Below, piece after piece: positions 17,387 through 25,928 of a stretch of DNA of 64,000 bases (position 1 is the stretch's first letter; each line of letters starts with the position of its first letter). The position numbers and the translations under genes are program-made. This DNA is from DATIJC01 sp035479015 (lineage in GTDB: Bacteria; Patescibacteriota; Microgenomatia; UBA1400; UBA12028): contig DATIJC010000020.1 of the NCBI GenBank assembly GCA_035479015.1, positions 20,189-84,188 on the forward strand, given 5' to 3'. The notes beneath the pieces were generated by a model. It made no database searches and was not told the DNA's origin. It saw only the letters and a program-made list of their open reading frames with translations.

Positions 17387-18113
17387 ATTTTTCTAATATA
17401 AAAATCCGCACACAGAGCGAGTGCAGGCTCATGGCCCATGCATAGATGAGTCCTGGTACTCCGTCCAAAAAACCTAATCTTAAAAAATAGTTATGCACAA
17501 ATTTTGCTGGTGGGAATAGAATTAATTGCACGAAAGTAATAACCTGAGTTTGTTGCCGGTTTTTGGATTCAAGTTCCGCATACATTGTAATATCAGAAAT
17601 AAACTCAGAAACTGTTTGGTGCGGGTAATGCTGTAATGCTCCATCGAGTTTACCGATTCCGCCCGTTATTTGCCAAATCTCATGTACATTTCGGATCCAC
17701 TTTCCTGCGGATTTTTTAGCGAGGCGCAGTATCCACACATTTCCTACCTCCCCGTGCAAGAGTTTTCTGCCCATAAAAATGTCTGTGCGTCGTATCAAGT
17801 AACCATTCAACTCCGACCCAATAGACTTTTCGATTGACTGGACCAACTGATCGCTTACTACTTCATCTGAGTCGACAAACAACACCCATTCATGGGTTGC
17901 GTGCTGCATAGCAAAGTTCCGCTTGGCGGCAAACCCAAGACCCGGAGGGAGATGCAAAATCTTTGCACCAAACTTTTTAGCAATTTCCGTGCTATTGTCC
18001 GTCGACCCATCATCAGCCAGAATAATCTCGTCACAAAACTCTAAGGATTTTAGTGTCCGCTCTAGAGAGTTAGAAGCATTTTTACAGAGAATGATCGCAG
18101 ATATATTTATCAT
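17376..18113 (-). CDS. Family 2 glycosyltransferase
   Basis: Inverting GT-A transferase resembling the WaaE/KdtX group that adds glucose-type sugars to inner core structures. It opens with ISAIILCKNASNSLERTLKSL, has the DDGSTDNS nucleotide-sugar motif (~36-43) and a metal-binding DSDE motif (~83-86), and ends with a hydrophobic region (~190-235) that may lie on the membrane. 245 aa. Overlaps the upstream GT39-type gene by ATGA and the downstream Wzy-like gene by 11 bases, so it is operonic. Confidence 0.9.
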   Translation of the reverse strand: MINISAIILCKNASNSLERTLKSLEFCDEIILADDGSTDNSTEIAKKFGAKILHLPPGLGFAAKRNFAMQHATHEWVLFVDSDEVVSDQLVQSIEKSIGSELNGYLIRRTDIFMGRKLLHGEVGNVWILRLAKKSAGKWIRNVHEIWQITGGIGKLDGALQHYPHQTVSEFISDITMYAELESKNRQQTQVITFVQLILFPPAKFVHNYFLRLGFLDGVPGLIYAWAMSLHSLCVRIFILEKYEA

Positions 18114-19516
18114 AATGCTTTAAACATGTACGGACCGTTAGTAGAAAAACTCTTATCCTCTGCCCACGGCGCAATGGCCGGCTCAAGTTCGATGGTTCGG
18201 CAAGGCTTGTACCCTCTGTCAGCCAACAAGAAGCGCACATTATCCCAATAACTAGGGAATGTTTGTTCTTGCTCCTGTGAGACTACATTTATGCATTGGC
18301 CATTTGAAAGGGATAGCATCGACGTCACTGTCTGTTGCTGCAAAGATAGCGCCGCCCCAAAGCGCCTACTCGCAGCATCAGTTTCACCTCGTTGTAATAA
18401 GAAAAAGTGATTACTCAAAATCACCTGAAGAGATAATCCTAAAAGCACAATTGCCACAAGCAGTGTTGCCCAACGAATCGCCCGCACGGTGTTCGCCAGT
18501 GCAAATCCAATAATGATTGGTGCCAAAGTTATGAGAGGCGGAAAGTAGGCTTCCGATGGTGACGAATGTATAAAGAAGGACGCGAATAACAAACAAAAAG
18601 CAACGAATGATAAACGAATTACTTCATTCATTCGTTTCCAAAGAAGAATACACAAAGTAAGTGAAAAAACCGTGATGAATATCCAGAATGACATATCTTC
18701 AAGTGTTCCCCTCTCAGAAAATATTTTCAGGTAGTATGTGAGGATCGAAGTGCTAGTTTCGGCAACCGTAGCTTCACGTATGTGGGGAATAAATGCACTG
18801 ACTATCCGATATCCTACCCATATGATAAATAATCCCAGCTGTGAAAATTTATGGGTGAAATCATAAATAATTTCAGGAAGCAGTCCCAACACAATTCCTA
18901 TAATCCATGATCTGCAATCTACAATCTTATGTCCTTTACTCCACCAAACAAATGCAACTAAAAGTACCAGCGGAAAAGTAGCAAGCTCACTGTTAAACAG
19001 CAGCGCAAATAGTAATCCTGATCCGAAAGCACCCCATTTTTTATTCTCAAAGAAGCGCTGTAACTGCCATAGATACAACACGATGAGTAAAGGAATGGGG
19101 TTAACCACAAAAGGCATCCGACTATGAAGTATGGCCATTGGTGAAAGTGCCAGCAACAGACTTGCGATTTGTGCAGCTCGCTTTTTTATTGGTAAGAGCA
19201 AGAGATACACTGCTATAATTGCCGAAATTCCAAAAAGAGTAGACATCACACTGACGGCGAAAATGCTTCCATTGCCTATCCATAGTGTGATAGCACTAAT
19301 CCAAATATACAGCGGCCCCTGACGAAAACGGGGCAAACTGGAGGGAATACCTAATAAAGGAATGTAATGGTCCGTTAGCATGCGCCGCGCTTCTAATAAA
19401 TCTCTTCCCTGATCACCGATAAATATCATGTCGCTGTTTAAATGGTAGAAGCGGATAGAGACCGCAACGATCAGTATGAGAAAGAATACCCAGTGACGGA
19501 GAAAGACGGCTTTCAT
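18110..19516 (-). CDS. Family 39-type membrane glycosyltransferase
   Basis: GT-C mannosyl/arabinosyltransferase-like protein using a lipid-linked sugar. The first extracytoplasmic loop carries acidic residues in IGDQGRDLLEARRM after the first helix, as in GT39/83 enzymes. About ten or eleven membrane helices and a C-terminal extracytoplasmic tail of ~90 residues. Starts 4 bases after the flippase gene. A degenerate heptamer array (18900-18927) encodes part of a loop, around KIVDCRSWI. Confidence 0.85.
   Translation of the reverse strand: MKAVFLRHWVFFLILIVAVSIRFYHLNSDMIFIGDQGRDLLEARRMLTDHYIPLLGIPSSLPRFRQGPLYIWISAITLWIGNGSIFAVSVMSTLFGISAIIAVYLLLLPIKKRAAQIASLLLALSPMAILHSRMPFVVNPIPLLIVLYLWQLQRFFENKKWGAFGSGLLFALLFNSELATFPLVLLVAFVWWSKGHKIVDCRSWIIGIVLGLLPEIIYDFTHKFSQLGLFIIWVGYRIVSAFIPHIREATVAETSTSILTYYLKIFSERGTLEDMSFWIFITVFSLTLCILLWKRMNEVIRLSFVAFCLLFASFFIHSSPSEAYFPPLITLAPIIIGFALANTVRAIRWATLLVAIVLLGLSLQVILSNHFFLLQRGETDAASRRFGAALSLQQQTVTSMLSLSNGQCINVVSQEQEQTFPSYWDNVRFLLADRGYKPCRTIELEPAIAPWAEDKSFSTNGPYMFKAL
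18900..18927 (-). repeat. Degenerate heptamer repeat inside the GT39-type gene
   Basis: Four 7-mers on the plus strand: ATAATCC, ATGATCT, GCAATCT, ACAATCT. In frame within a loop between membrane helices. Confidence 0.55.
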
Positions 19517-19520
19517 AACC

Positions 19521-20756
19521 TTACGTCCTTGGATTCAAATCTATCATTCTATAGGCACGCCAAAAGAAAAATGGCTGGATGAGTACTTTCGCAACTAGCA
19601 CTGCAGTAGCAGCGCCGGTTATACCAAATCTTGAAGTAAAAAGCAGCAGAGCGGTGATCAGACATACTAAACCTATGGAGTAAATGACCGTTAATTCCTT
19701 AATATGATTTTTTGCCAGGAACAACGGGCTAAAGAGTATATCCATACCATTGAGCCACGCCGACAGTGAAAGGAATGCGAATAACGGTAGTGCTGGCCGC
19801 CACTTATCATGAAGGAAGAAAATAATGAGTTCTTGAAAAATGTGAGTGTTTAAAAGAATGACTGGAATCAACATCACTAGAGCGGCAGGCAAAATCACAC
19901 GAATAACTGCTTTGCGGATACGGTGCTCATCGCCAACAATTCGTCCATAGATTGGCAGCAACACCTGCGAGAATGACGTGCCTACTTCCGTTACTGCTGA
20001 ACGGGTAAAGTTAAATGCAGTTTGGTAATACCCAAGTTGCGTAGCTCCGAGCACTCGGCCCACGATAATGTTATCGATATTTTGTTCTGCAAATGTCACT
20101 ACACCAGCGAGATTCACCCACTTGCCCGGGTTAATGATCTCCATTGCGATTTTTTTATTAAATGAGAATTTGGGCCAAGGTCGCAGTAATACGTATGAGC
20201 TGATTACTTCAGCGACTGCTGCAATCAGCATTCCCCAGATTAAGCTCAACGCATTATGAAATCTATATACAAGTAGTATCGAAGATACTACATCAACCAA
20301 TATCAATCCTAACCGGAAAAATGCTTCTTTATGATATTTTAGGTCTTTTACAAATGATGCCTCAGCCGGATTGATAAAGCCTTTCGTGATAGGAATGACT
20401 GCGGCCCAAATAAGCAGGATGAAAAGTCCGGGATCGCGGAAGAATTGCGGCAGTACAAATGATGAGCTAAACAGAATGAGTGAAATGATGATTCCACGGG
20501 CAACAGATACAAAAAAGGCTGTGTCGATAAAGTGCGTCAATGGTTTTTTGTCGCGGATCAAGACTATGTTTATTCCGGTCTCAGTCAGCATTTCTAAAAA
20601 ACCAAGTGCAATGGCAGCGAGACCAAATAGTCCCACTTCGCGAGGCGAGAGGAATCTGTACGCTACAAGTACCTTAAAAAAGACAATCGCTTTCGCCCCG
20701 AAGCGGAAAAATCCTATCCATCCCAAACCCTTGGCTACGTCACGTGTATATCCCAT
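19521..20756 (-). CDS. Wzx-type polysaccharide flippase
   Basis: MOP/PST-superfamily exporter that flips lipid-linked oligosaccharides. 411 aa with about twelve membrane helices and the typical start (GLGWIGFFRFGAKAIVFFKVLVAYRFLSPREVGLFGLA). Mid-protein NIDNIIVGRVLGATQLGYYQTAFNF is a strong family match. TACAAT sits six bases before the ATG (20763-20768) and overlaps the stop of the upstream GT2 gene, so this gene has its own likely leaderless promoter inside the operon. Confidence 0.92.
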   Translation of the reverse strand: MGYTRDVAKGLGWIGFFRFGAKAIVFFKVLVAYRFLSPREVGLFGLAAIALGFLEMLTETGINIVLIRDKKPLTHFIDTAFFVSVARGIIISLILFSSSFVLPQFFRDPGLFILLIWAAVIPITKGFINPAEASFVKDLKYHKEAFFRLGLILVDVVSSILLVYRFHNALSLIWGMLIAAVAEVISSYVLLRPWPKFSFNKKIAMEIINPGKWVNLAGVVTFAEQNIDNIIVGRVLGATQLGYYQTAFNFTRSAVTEVGTSFSQVLLPIYGRIVGDEHRIRKAVIRVILPAALVMLIPVILLNTHIFQELIIFFLHDKWRPALPLFAFLSLSAWLNGMDILFSPLFLAKNHIKELTVIYSIGLVCLITALLLFTSRFGITGAATAVLVAKVLIQPFFFWRAYRMIDLNPRT

Positions 20757-20760
20757 AGCA

Positions 20761-21672
20761 CTATTGTAACAGTCCTACTGCAGTTGCGGTCATGACACAG
20801 AGATCACTTAATATTTGCAGGACCGGCAAGATGAACACTGCACGCCCGTCACGCACATATCTATAATTCTTCACTATGCTGTAGACGATATAGACAATGC
20901 TCAGCTGAAGCGTGAAAAACCAGAGAGGCCAGAAGTATAGTGAAAGTAGCATAAGTCCAATAAAAAAGAAATAACGGACAAAAATAAATGCTACTTTGGG
21001 GCGGAAGATTTTGTTATACGCATCACCATACGCATGCTCATAAATCATCCTTGCAAACGAAGAAAGATTGCCCCGAGGCCTCCAGTAGACGACAGCATCA
21101 GCCACTACGTGAATCTTAATTCGTGAATCGTGAATCTTCCGCGCTAATGCATAGTCTTCAGCATAGCGGAAATCTTCGTCAAACTTCCCTATTTCCTGCC
21201 AAACTTTTTTCGTGATACCCATGCTACGGGTAGCCGGCAGGAAAGTTTTGACATTTAATTTATCTGGCATGACCAGAGCATAAGGCGCTACACATTTTTC
21301 AAATGTATTTTTGCAGTCAGCCGCGTAGTAGCCCGCAACCACATCTGCCTTCTCAAATCCCTCCTTCATCCGCTCTACCCAGTGTTCTTCCAGCGTGCAC
21401 CCAGCATCAGTGATTAAAATATGTTCATGCTTTGCCGCCGTTATCGCTTTATTTCTCCCCACAGATCTATTTGCATCTGCCGGCAAATCAATAAAACGAA
21501 CTGTTTTTTTGTTTTTATATTTTGTCAGCCATCCGACGGATTGCATTTCAGAATTGCCTCCAGCATCTGTAAACACAAACTCATCAGGTCCGATTGTTTG
21601 TTTCGATATCGATTCCAAAAGACTAGAGATGTCTGCCTCGTTCTTTATCGTAATAATCAGTGATACTTTCAT
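20761..21672 (-). CDS. Family 2 glycosyltransferase with C-terminal membrane helices
   Basis: GT2 enzyme with MKVSLIITIKNEAD start, TDAGGNSE and TDAGCT metal/nucleotide motifs (second ~92-97), a CAPYALVMPDKLNVKTFLPATRSMG substrate region and ED at DFRYAEDYALARK. Two or three membrane helices end the protein. The start is ATG 21670-21672, which overlaps the stop of the GT4 gene as ATGA; an upstream start would add 21 unrelated residues. A heptamer array (21109-21136) encodes KIHDSRIKIHV at ~178-188. Operonic with its neighbours. Confidence 0.88.
   Translation of the reverse strand: MKVSLIITIKNEADISSLLESISKQTIGPDEFVFTDAGGNSEMQSVGWLTKYKNKKTVRFIDLPADANRSVGRNKAITAAKHEHILITDAGCTLEEHWVERMKEGFEKADVVAGYYAADCKNTFEKCVAPYALVMPDKLNVKTFLPATRSMGITKKVWQEIGKFDEDFRYAEDYALARKIHDSRIKIHVVADAVVYWRPRGNLSSFARMIYEHAYGDAYNKIFRPKVAFIFVRYFFFIGLMLLSLYFWPLWFFTLQLSIVYIVYSIVKNYRYVRDGRAVFILPVLQILSDLCVMTATAVGLLQ
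20763..20768 (-). promoter_or_regulatory. -10 box of the leaderless flippase gene
   Basis: TACAAT on the minus strand, AGTGCT, then ATG. An operon-internal promoter. Confidence 0.65.
21109..21136 (-). repeat. Tandem heptamer repeat inside the GT2 gene
   Basis: Minus strand: GATTCAC, GATTCAC, GAATTAA, GATTCAC. In frame, encoding residues ~179-188. Confidence 0.7.
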
Positions 21673-22688
21673 TTTAGTTTCCATAGTTTGTAGTACGTCT
21701 CCGCTGCTTTCTCCCATGTTTGTTCCTTGGCCCAATTGTAGGCGGCATTGACATCAGTTTTCGTTTTTTTCTTGTCCTTAGTAATTTTTTCTAGATTTGA
21801 TCGTATTTCTTCTGATGTGTGCGCAATGTTCACCCAAGAATGAAATGGGGTGGTCATCAGATAATCATATTTAATCTCGTTGTTGTAGTGTGCGATCACA
21901 GGAACTTTAGATATGAAGGCTTCAAGTATAGATAGGTATCGGGAAACAAAAGCTACTTTATAATTTTTAACTTTATCTGCCGCAACAGCGACAAATCCAA
22001 AGAAGGTAACATCTACTTTTAGCTCCATCGCCAATTTCTTCGCCTCTTCCATTTGCGGACCATCACCGAATACATCCAACGTTAATTTCGTGCCCTTTAA
22101 TGATTTAATGTACTCGGTAATTCCGGTATCTTCTTGTAATCTGCCGATAAAAATGGCTTTTGGATTTTTTGATTTGTTTAGTTTACTGGCCGGATCAACC
22201 CCACCAAAGATCACATAATTAGGACTAGTCCCATACCATTTTGTGTAGAACCCACCCACACAAATATTACCAACGGTTAGCTTTTCGCCCAGCTTATGCC
22301 AAAATTTTTGTTTCAATGTGGGTAATTCGAACCCCTCATATCCATGAAATGTTATAAATAATTTGGGCAACTTGAAAATTAGTAATGGTATTATCCAAAA
22401 AAACACATCGTGAAAATGAATTACGTCAAACCCTTGCAACCAAGTCTTGTGTTTTATCATCCATTTCCAGATTTTCCATTTTTTGTTTTTTTCATTAGTA
22501 CCTGAAGTATCGATGCGATGAATTTTTATACCTTGATATACCTCCTCATTGCTAAGCTTGCCTTCGTTGTCTTCTGTCAACACGAAAACCTCGTTATTTC
22601 TCATTAATAGCTTGGAAAACTCCTCTATATGTTTTTCTATACCTCCGATGTTTGGATAATAAGATCGTGTAATGTGAAGGATTTTCAT
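21669..22688 (-). CDS. Family 4 glycosyltransferase
   Basis: Retaining GT-B transferase. N-terminal ITRSYYPNIGGIEKHIEEFSKLL is the classic GT4 start; C-terminal domain has AIFIGRLQEDTGI, LDVFGDGPQM and an SRYLSILEAFISKVPVIAH motif (~250-270) in the position of the nucleotide-sugar-binding E-x7-E region. 339 aa. First gene of the glycan operon. No clear Shine-Dalgarno before its ATG; the promoter probably lies in the short gap shared with the divergent peptidase gene. Confidence 0.9.
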   Translation of the reverse strand: MKILHITRSYYPNIGGIEKHIEEFSKLLMRNNEVFVLTEDNEGKLSNEEVYQGIKIHRIDTSGTNEKNKKWKIWKWMIKHKTWLQGFDVIHFHDVFFWIIPLLIFKLPKLFITFHGYEGFELPTLKQKFWHKLGEKLTVGNICVGGFYTKWYGTSPNYVIFGGVDPASKLNKSKNPKAIFIGRLQEDTGITEYIKSLKGTKLTLDVFGDGPQMEEAKKLAMELKVDVTFFGFVAVAADKVKNYKVAFVSRYLSILEAFISKVPVIAHYNNEIKYDYLMTTPFHSWVNIAHTSEEIRSNLEKITKDKKKTKTDVNAAYNWAKEQTWEKAAETYYKLWKLK

Positions 22689-22704
22689 ACTGCAACTCTG
22701 CCTA

Positions 22705-22732
22705 TTGACACACAGCTAAACATCAGTATTAC
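22705..22732 (+). promoter_or_regulatory. Candidate promoter of the C39-like peptidase gene
   Basis: TTGACA (22705-22710), 16-base spacer, TATTAC (22727-22732), eight bases before ATG 22741. A perfect -35 with a weak -10. Confidence 0.5.
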
Positions 22733-22740
22733 TTAATCTA

Positions 22741-24519
22741 ATGTTAAGTAAATATTGTACAGTTAATGCTTTCATTTCTTTTGCAATAGTTTTCTTTCTG
22801 TTCTTATTGATTATACCTGGTCTGAGCCTAGCTTGGGCCTCAAATATCGTATTTAGCGATAACTTTAGCTCTCCAACAAACGGCATTCTGCTTGAATCAT
22901 ATAATCCTCTTTGGCATCGCTACGATACCTCTACTTCCCAGGTTCATATAATAAATAATCTTGCAGTAAGTGATGACGGGGCAAACAGTCTATACACTCT
23001 CCCTTCAGTCCAGTCTCAAAACCTCTGTGTTCAAGTTGATTATATGGTCAAACAAAATTTTGAAGAATTTTTAGACTTATCTACCCGCTACCACGGAGTA
23101 AGCGGTCAGCCGCTCGTGCAGTTTATGTTTTATGGAAATGGACAAGGATTCACCCATGCTTATGGAACAGGTGTCGACTTTACTGGTACTTTCCCAATAG
23201 GTGTCTCTAATGGAATTCACACGCTAACTTTTTGCGAGATATCAAATAATTTAACTTGGTATATTGATGGAACAATACATGGAAACTTCACGGATCCCAA
23301 TCCAATAGCCGTAGGAGTAACTGATTTTTCTGCCTCACATGCTTCAAACTTTGATAACTTCAAAGTCTTTGATGGGATACCCGCCTTCGAACAAATGCAA
23401 CCGGGGGCGATAGAGCCCCCAGCACCAACTCCTTTCCCCTATTATCTTCAAACAGACCCGCGTTGGAAAAACGAAATCTATGATAAGGCAGATATTTGGT
23501 CGCCAACAGCGGTGAGTTTTGAGCGATGGGGCTGCGCCGTCACAGACATGAGCATGATACTCAAATATCATGGCATCAATACACTTCCAGACGGTCATGA
23601 GTCAACACCAGGCAACTTAAACGCCTGGCTCAAATCCCAACCTGATGGATACATTCGTGACGGAATGCTTAATTGGCACGCAATCAGTAGAGCAACAAAA
23701 TGGGCGCACACGCAAGATAGTGCCGTCCCTACACTCGAGTATCAAATTGGGGGTAATTCATTAAGTGAATTGCAAACAGAACTTGATGCTCATAGACCTG
23801 CGATTTTGGATGTGACTGGTCATTTTGTCGTCGGATATAAATTTACATCTCCCGCGACCTATCTAATCCGTGATCCGTTCTATGAGACGAAGACAACACT
23901 AGGAAGCTATTCAAATACATTCGCGTCTATACGTAAATTCTATCCTACTAGCTCTGATTTAAGCTATATCAGCGTGTATGCTGACCCAGACATCAGCGCT
24001 ACTCTTGATCATGGAGCGCCGCAGGTCGGAATCCAAGACCCCATCACTGATCCGTTAACAGGCAATAGTTCATCCCCTTTTTCGTATCTTGAGCTATACC
24101 AACCAAACGATGGCATATACGAATTAACACTCACTCAAAATAGTCCGGGCGAAGGCACTTTTGTGATATACGCATATAATGAATTCGGGGAACAAACCAA
24201 TCTCTCCCAGACGGTCTTATTCAGGCAATCACCGATCTCGTTTCGTATTCATTTTTCTAAACAGGGAGCGTCTACAATCGAGCGTGAGCTGAATTTCCGG
24301 TATCTTCAGGCGGAAGTCTCACAATTTTATGGACCCGGGAAAAACCTGCTTGCATTACTTGCCAACAGTGAACGTGAATATCCAAGTAACACTCTGCTTT
24401 CATCACGGTCATTCAAACAATTCATGATGAATTTACAGGTACATCAGAAGCAAATTCTTCCCGCTGACTATGCACTACTTCTGTCAGATTCTCAGTTGCT
24501 CTACAACCAACTGTATTAA
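22741..24519 (+). CDS. Secreted C39-like cysteine peptidase with N-terminal lectin-like domain
   Basis: Exported protein, 592 aa, with signal peptide ~10-34. Residues ~36-212 look like a concanavalin/LamG-type beta-sandwich (IVFSDNFSSP ... WYIDGTIHGNF ... NFDNFKVFDG). Residues ~230-415 match the Peptidase_C39-like fold: YYLQTDPRW, Cys265 in RWGCAVTDM, His361 in TGHFVVGY and Asp378 in LIRDPF form a credible catalytic triad. The last ~170 residues hold a beta-rich domain and a helical tail. The likely role is degrading external protein or peptide, or processing surface protein. It is divergent from the glycan operon. Confidence 0.8.
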   Translation: MLSKYCTVNAFISFAIVFFLFLLIIPGLSLAWASNIVFSDNFSSPTNGILLESYNPLWHRYDTSTSQVHIINNLAVSDDGANSLYTLPSVQSQNLCVQVDYMVKQNFEEFLDLSTRYHGVSGQPLVQFMFYGNGQGFTHAYGTGVDFTGTFPIGVSNGIHTLTFCEISNNLTWYIDGTIHGNFTDPNPIAVGVTDFSASHASNFDNFKVFDGIPAFEQMQPGAIEPPAPTPFPYYLQTDPRWKNEIYDKADIWSPTAVSFERWGCAVTDMSMILKYHGINTLPDGHESTPGNLNAWLKSQPDGYIRDGMLNWHAISRATKWAHTQDSAVPTLEYQIGGNSLSELQTELDAHRPAILDVTGHFVVGYKFTSPATYLIRDPFYETKTTLGSYSNTFASIRKFYPTSSDLSYISVYADPDISATLDHGAPQVGIQDPITDPLTGNSSSPFSYLELYQPNDGIYELTLTQNSPGEGTFVIYAYNEFGEQTNLSQTVLFRQSPISFRIHFSKQGASTIERELNFRYLQAEVSQFYGPGKNLLALLANSEREYPSNTLLSSRSFKQFMMNLQVHQKQILPADYALLLSDSQLLYNQLY

Positions 24520-24521
24520 CG

Positions 24522-24527
24522 TATAAT
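24522..24527 (+). promoter_or_regulatory. -10 box of leaderless dus
   Basis: TATAAT, six bases (ACAGGC), then ATG. Confidence 0.65.
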
Positions 24528-24533
24528 ACAGGC

Positions 24534-25583
24534 ATGGCTTTTTCCTGGAACTCGCTTCCCAAACCCATCATTGGTCTATCCGCAATGGATGGTGTGACGG
24601 ATGCCGCAATGCGGGAGATTACAAAGGAAGTTGGCGGGCCTGACTTCATGGTGACAGAATTTACCAGCGCCGATGGCATCGTGCACGGAGTCGCTAAACT
24701 ACTTCGTGATTTTTATTACACTCTCAAACAGCGCCCTATCATCGCGCAAATTTTTGGTACGAACCCAGAAACTTTCTATAAGACTGCCATCATCTGTGCT
24801 TATTTAGGATTTGATGGAATCGATATCAATATGGGCTGTCCAGCCGACTCTATAGCCAAAAAAGGCGGCGGAGCGTGTCTTATCCAAACACCAGAGCTTG
24901 CGCAAAAACTGATTAGAGCAGTACAAACCGGCATTGCTGATTGGGCAAATGGAAAAAGTATCAACGATTTGGGTTTGCCACCTACCTTTGTAGAATTATT
25001 GAAATTGCGCGCCCCTAATCTCCAATCTCTAACCCCTAATCTCTTACCTGTCTCGGTAAAAACTCGTATTGGTTTTGATAAGCCTGACACAGCTAATTGG
25101 CTACCTAGTTTGCTAGAGACCCATCCTGCAGTTATTACCTTGCATGGGCGCACGCTGGAGCAGCAGTATAGCGGCAAAGCCAACTGGGAAGAGATTGCTA
25201 AGGCAGTAGAGATCGCAAAGGGAAGTGGGACGTTGATTTTTGGCAATGGAGATCTGACGTCACAGGAAGTGATACATCAGCGTATAAGTGAGAGCGGCGT
25301 GGATGGAGTGTGGGTCGCACGAGCCGCGATGGGTAATCCGTGGATATTCACAAATCACAGCCCTACGACACAAGAGCGCTTTGCAGTAGCGATCAAACAC
25401 TGTGAAATATTTGAAGAATTTAACCGTACAGTGTTTGCCAGTGACCCTTATCCGTTTTTGAATATGCGCAAACACTTGGGTTGGTACGTCAAAGACTTTC
25501 CCGATGCTGCTCTCATCCGAGCCAAGCTTTTTCAAACAAATAATTCAGTGGAGGTGAAACAAGTACTTGCAGAAGTGTTGTAG
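24534..25583 (+). CDS. dus: tRNA-dihydrouridine synthase
   Basis: FMN enzyme reducing uridine to dihydrouridine in tRNA D-loops. Visible: PIIGLSAMDGVTDAAMRE at the start, ININMGCP with the catalytic Cys, KKGGGACL, PVSVKTRIGFD, LHGRTLEQQYSGKANW, FGNGDL and VWVARAAMGNPWIF. 349 aa, slightly long. The extra length lies between AVQTGI and PVSVKTR, where residues ~160-171 come from five tandem heptamers (25012-25046). TATAAT stands six bases before the ATG and there is no Shine-Dalgarno. Confidence 0.96.
   Translation: MAFSWNSLPKPIIGLSAMDGVTDAAMREITKEVGGPDFMVTEFTSADGIVHGVAKLLRDFYYTLKQRPIIAQIFGTNPETFYKTAIICAYLGFDGIDINMGCPADSIAKKGGGACLIQTPELAQKLIRAVQTGIADWANGKSINDLGLPPTFVELLKLRAPNLQSLTPNLLPVSVKTRIGFDKPDTANWLPSLLETHPAVITLHGRTLEQQYSGKANWEEIAKAVEIAKGSGTLIFGNGDLTSQEVIHQRISESGVDGVWVARAAMGNPWIFTNHSPTTQERFAVAIKHCEIFEEFNRTVFASDPYPFLNMRKHLGWYVKDFPDAALIRAKLFQTNNSVEVKQVLAEVL
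25012..25046 (+). repeat. Tandem heptamer repeat inside dus
   Basis: CCCCTAA, TCTCCAA, TCTCTAA, CCCCTAA, TCTCTTA. In frame, encoding APNLQSLTPNLL. Confidence 0.8.
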
Positions 25584-25604
25584 AATCCCTTGAAAGGAAA
25601 AAAT

Positions 25605-25928
25605 ATGTCGGTTTTTAACATCGAATCCCGTGAGCAATTTATCTCAGAAGTATTCCCTGATGGCGTTCCTGCCCTACAATCTAGAGATTACTTAAAAGAG
25701 AGTGCAATCGACTGGTCTGTTTCACGTAGCAGGTTGTTGAAGACGGCAATCAGAAATGGCGATGAGGAACAAGCAAAAACAGTTATTCGTGAGTACGCTG
25801 CCATCGTTGGTATAGACAGAGCAATACAAGTATTTCTTGAAATTTGGGGAAACGTGGTCACTGAGAACATGGAAGATGAACCAATTGTTGAAGACTTAGA
25901 TACTGGTTTCCCGCCTGCGCGGGAATGA
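25605..25928 (+). CDS. Hypothetical protein, 107 aa, paralogue of gene 28794
   Basis: No family recognised. The start is ATG 25605, preceded by AAAGGA at good spacing. It shares a core with the 81-aa gene at 28794-29039: W...SRLLK.A.R..D.......V, suggesting a small lineage-specific helical family. The last residues (GFPPARE) are encoded by a palindromic repeat that also provides the stop codon; the 3' end overlaps convergent tsaD by 33 bases. Confidence 0.7.
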   Translation: MSVFNIESREQFISEVFPDGVPALQSRDYLKESAIDWSVSRSRLLKTAIRNGDEEQAKTVIREYAAIVGIDRAIQVFLEIWGNVVTENMEDEPIVEDLDTGFPPARE

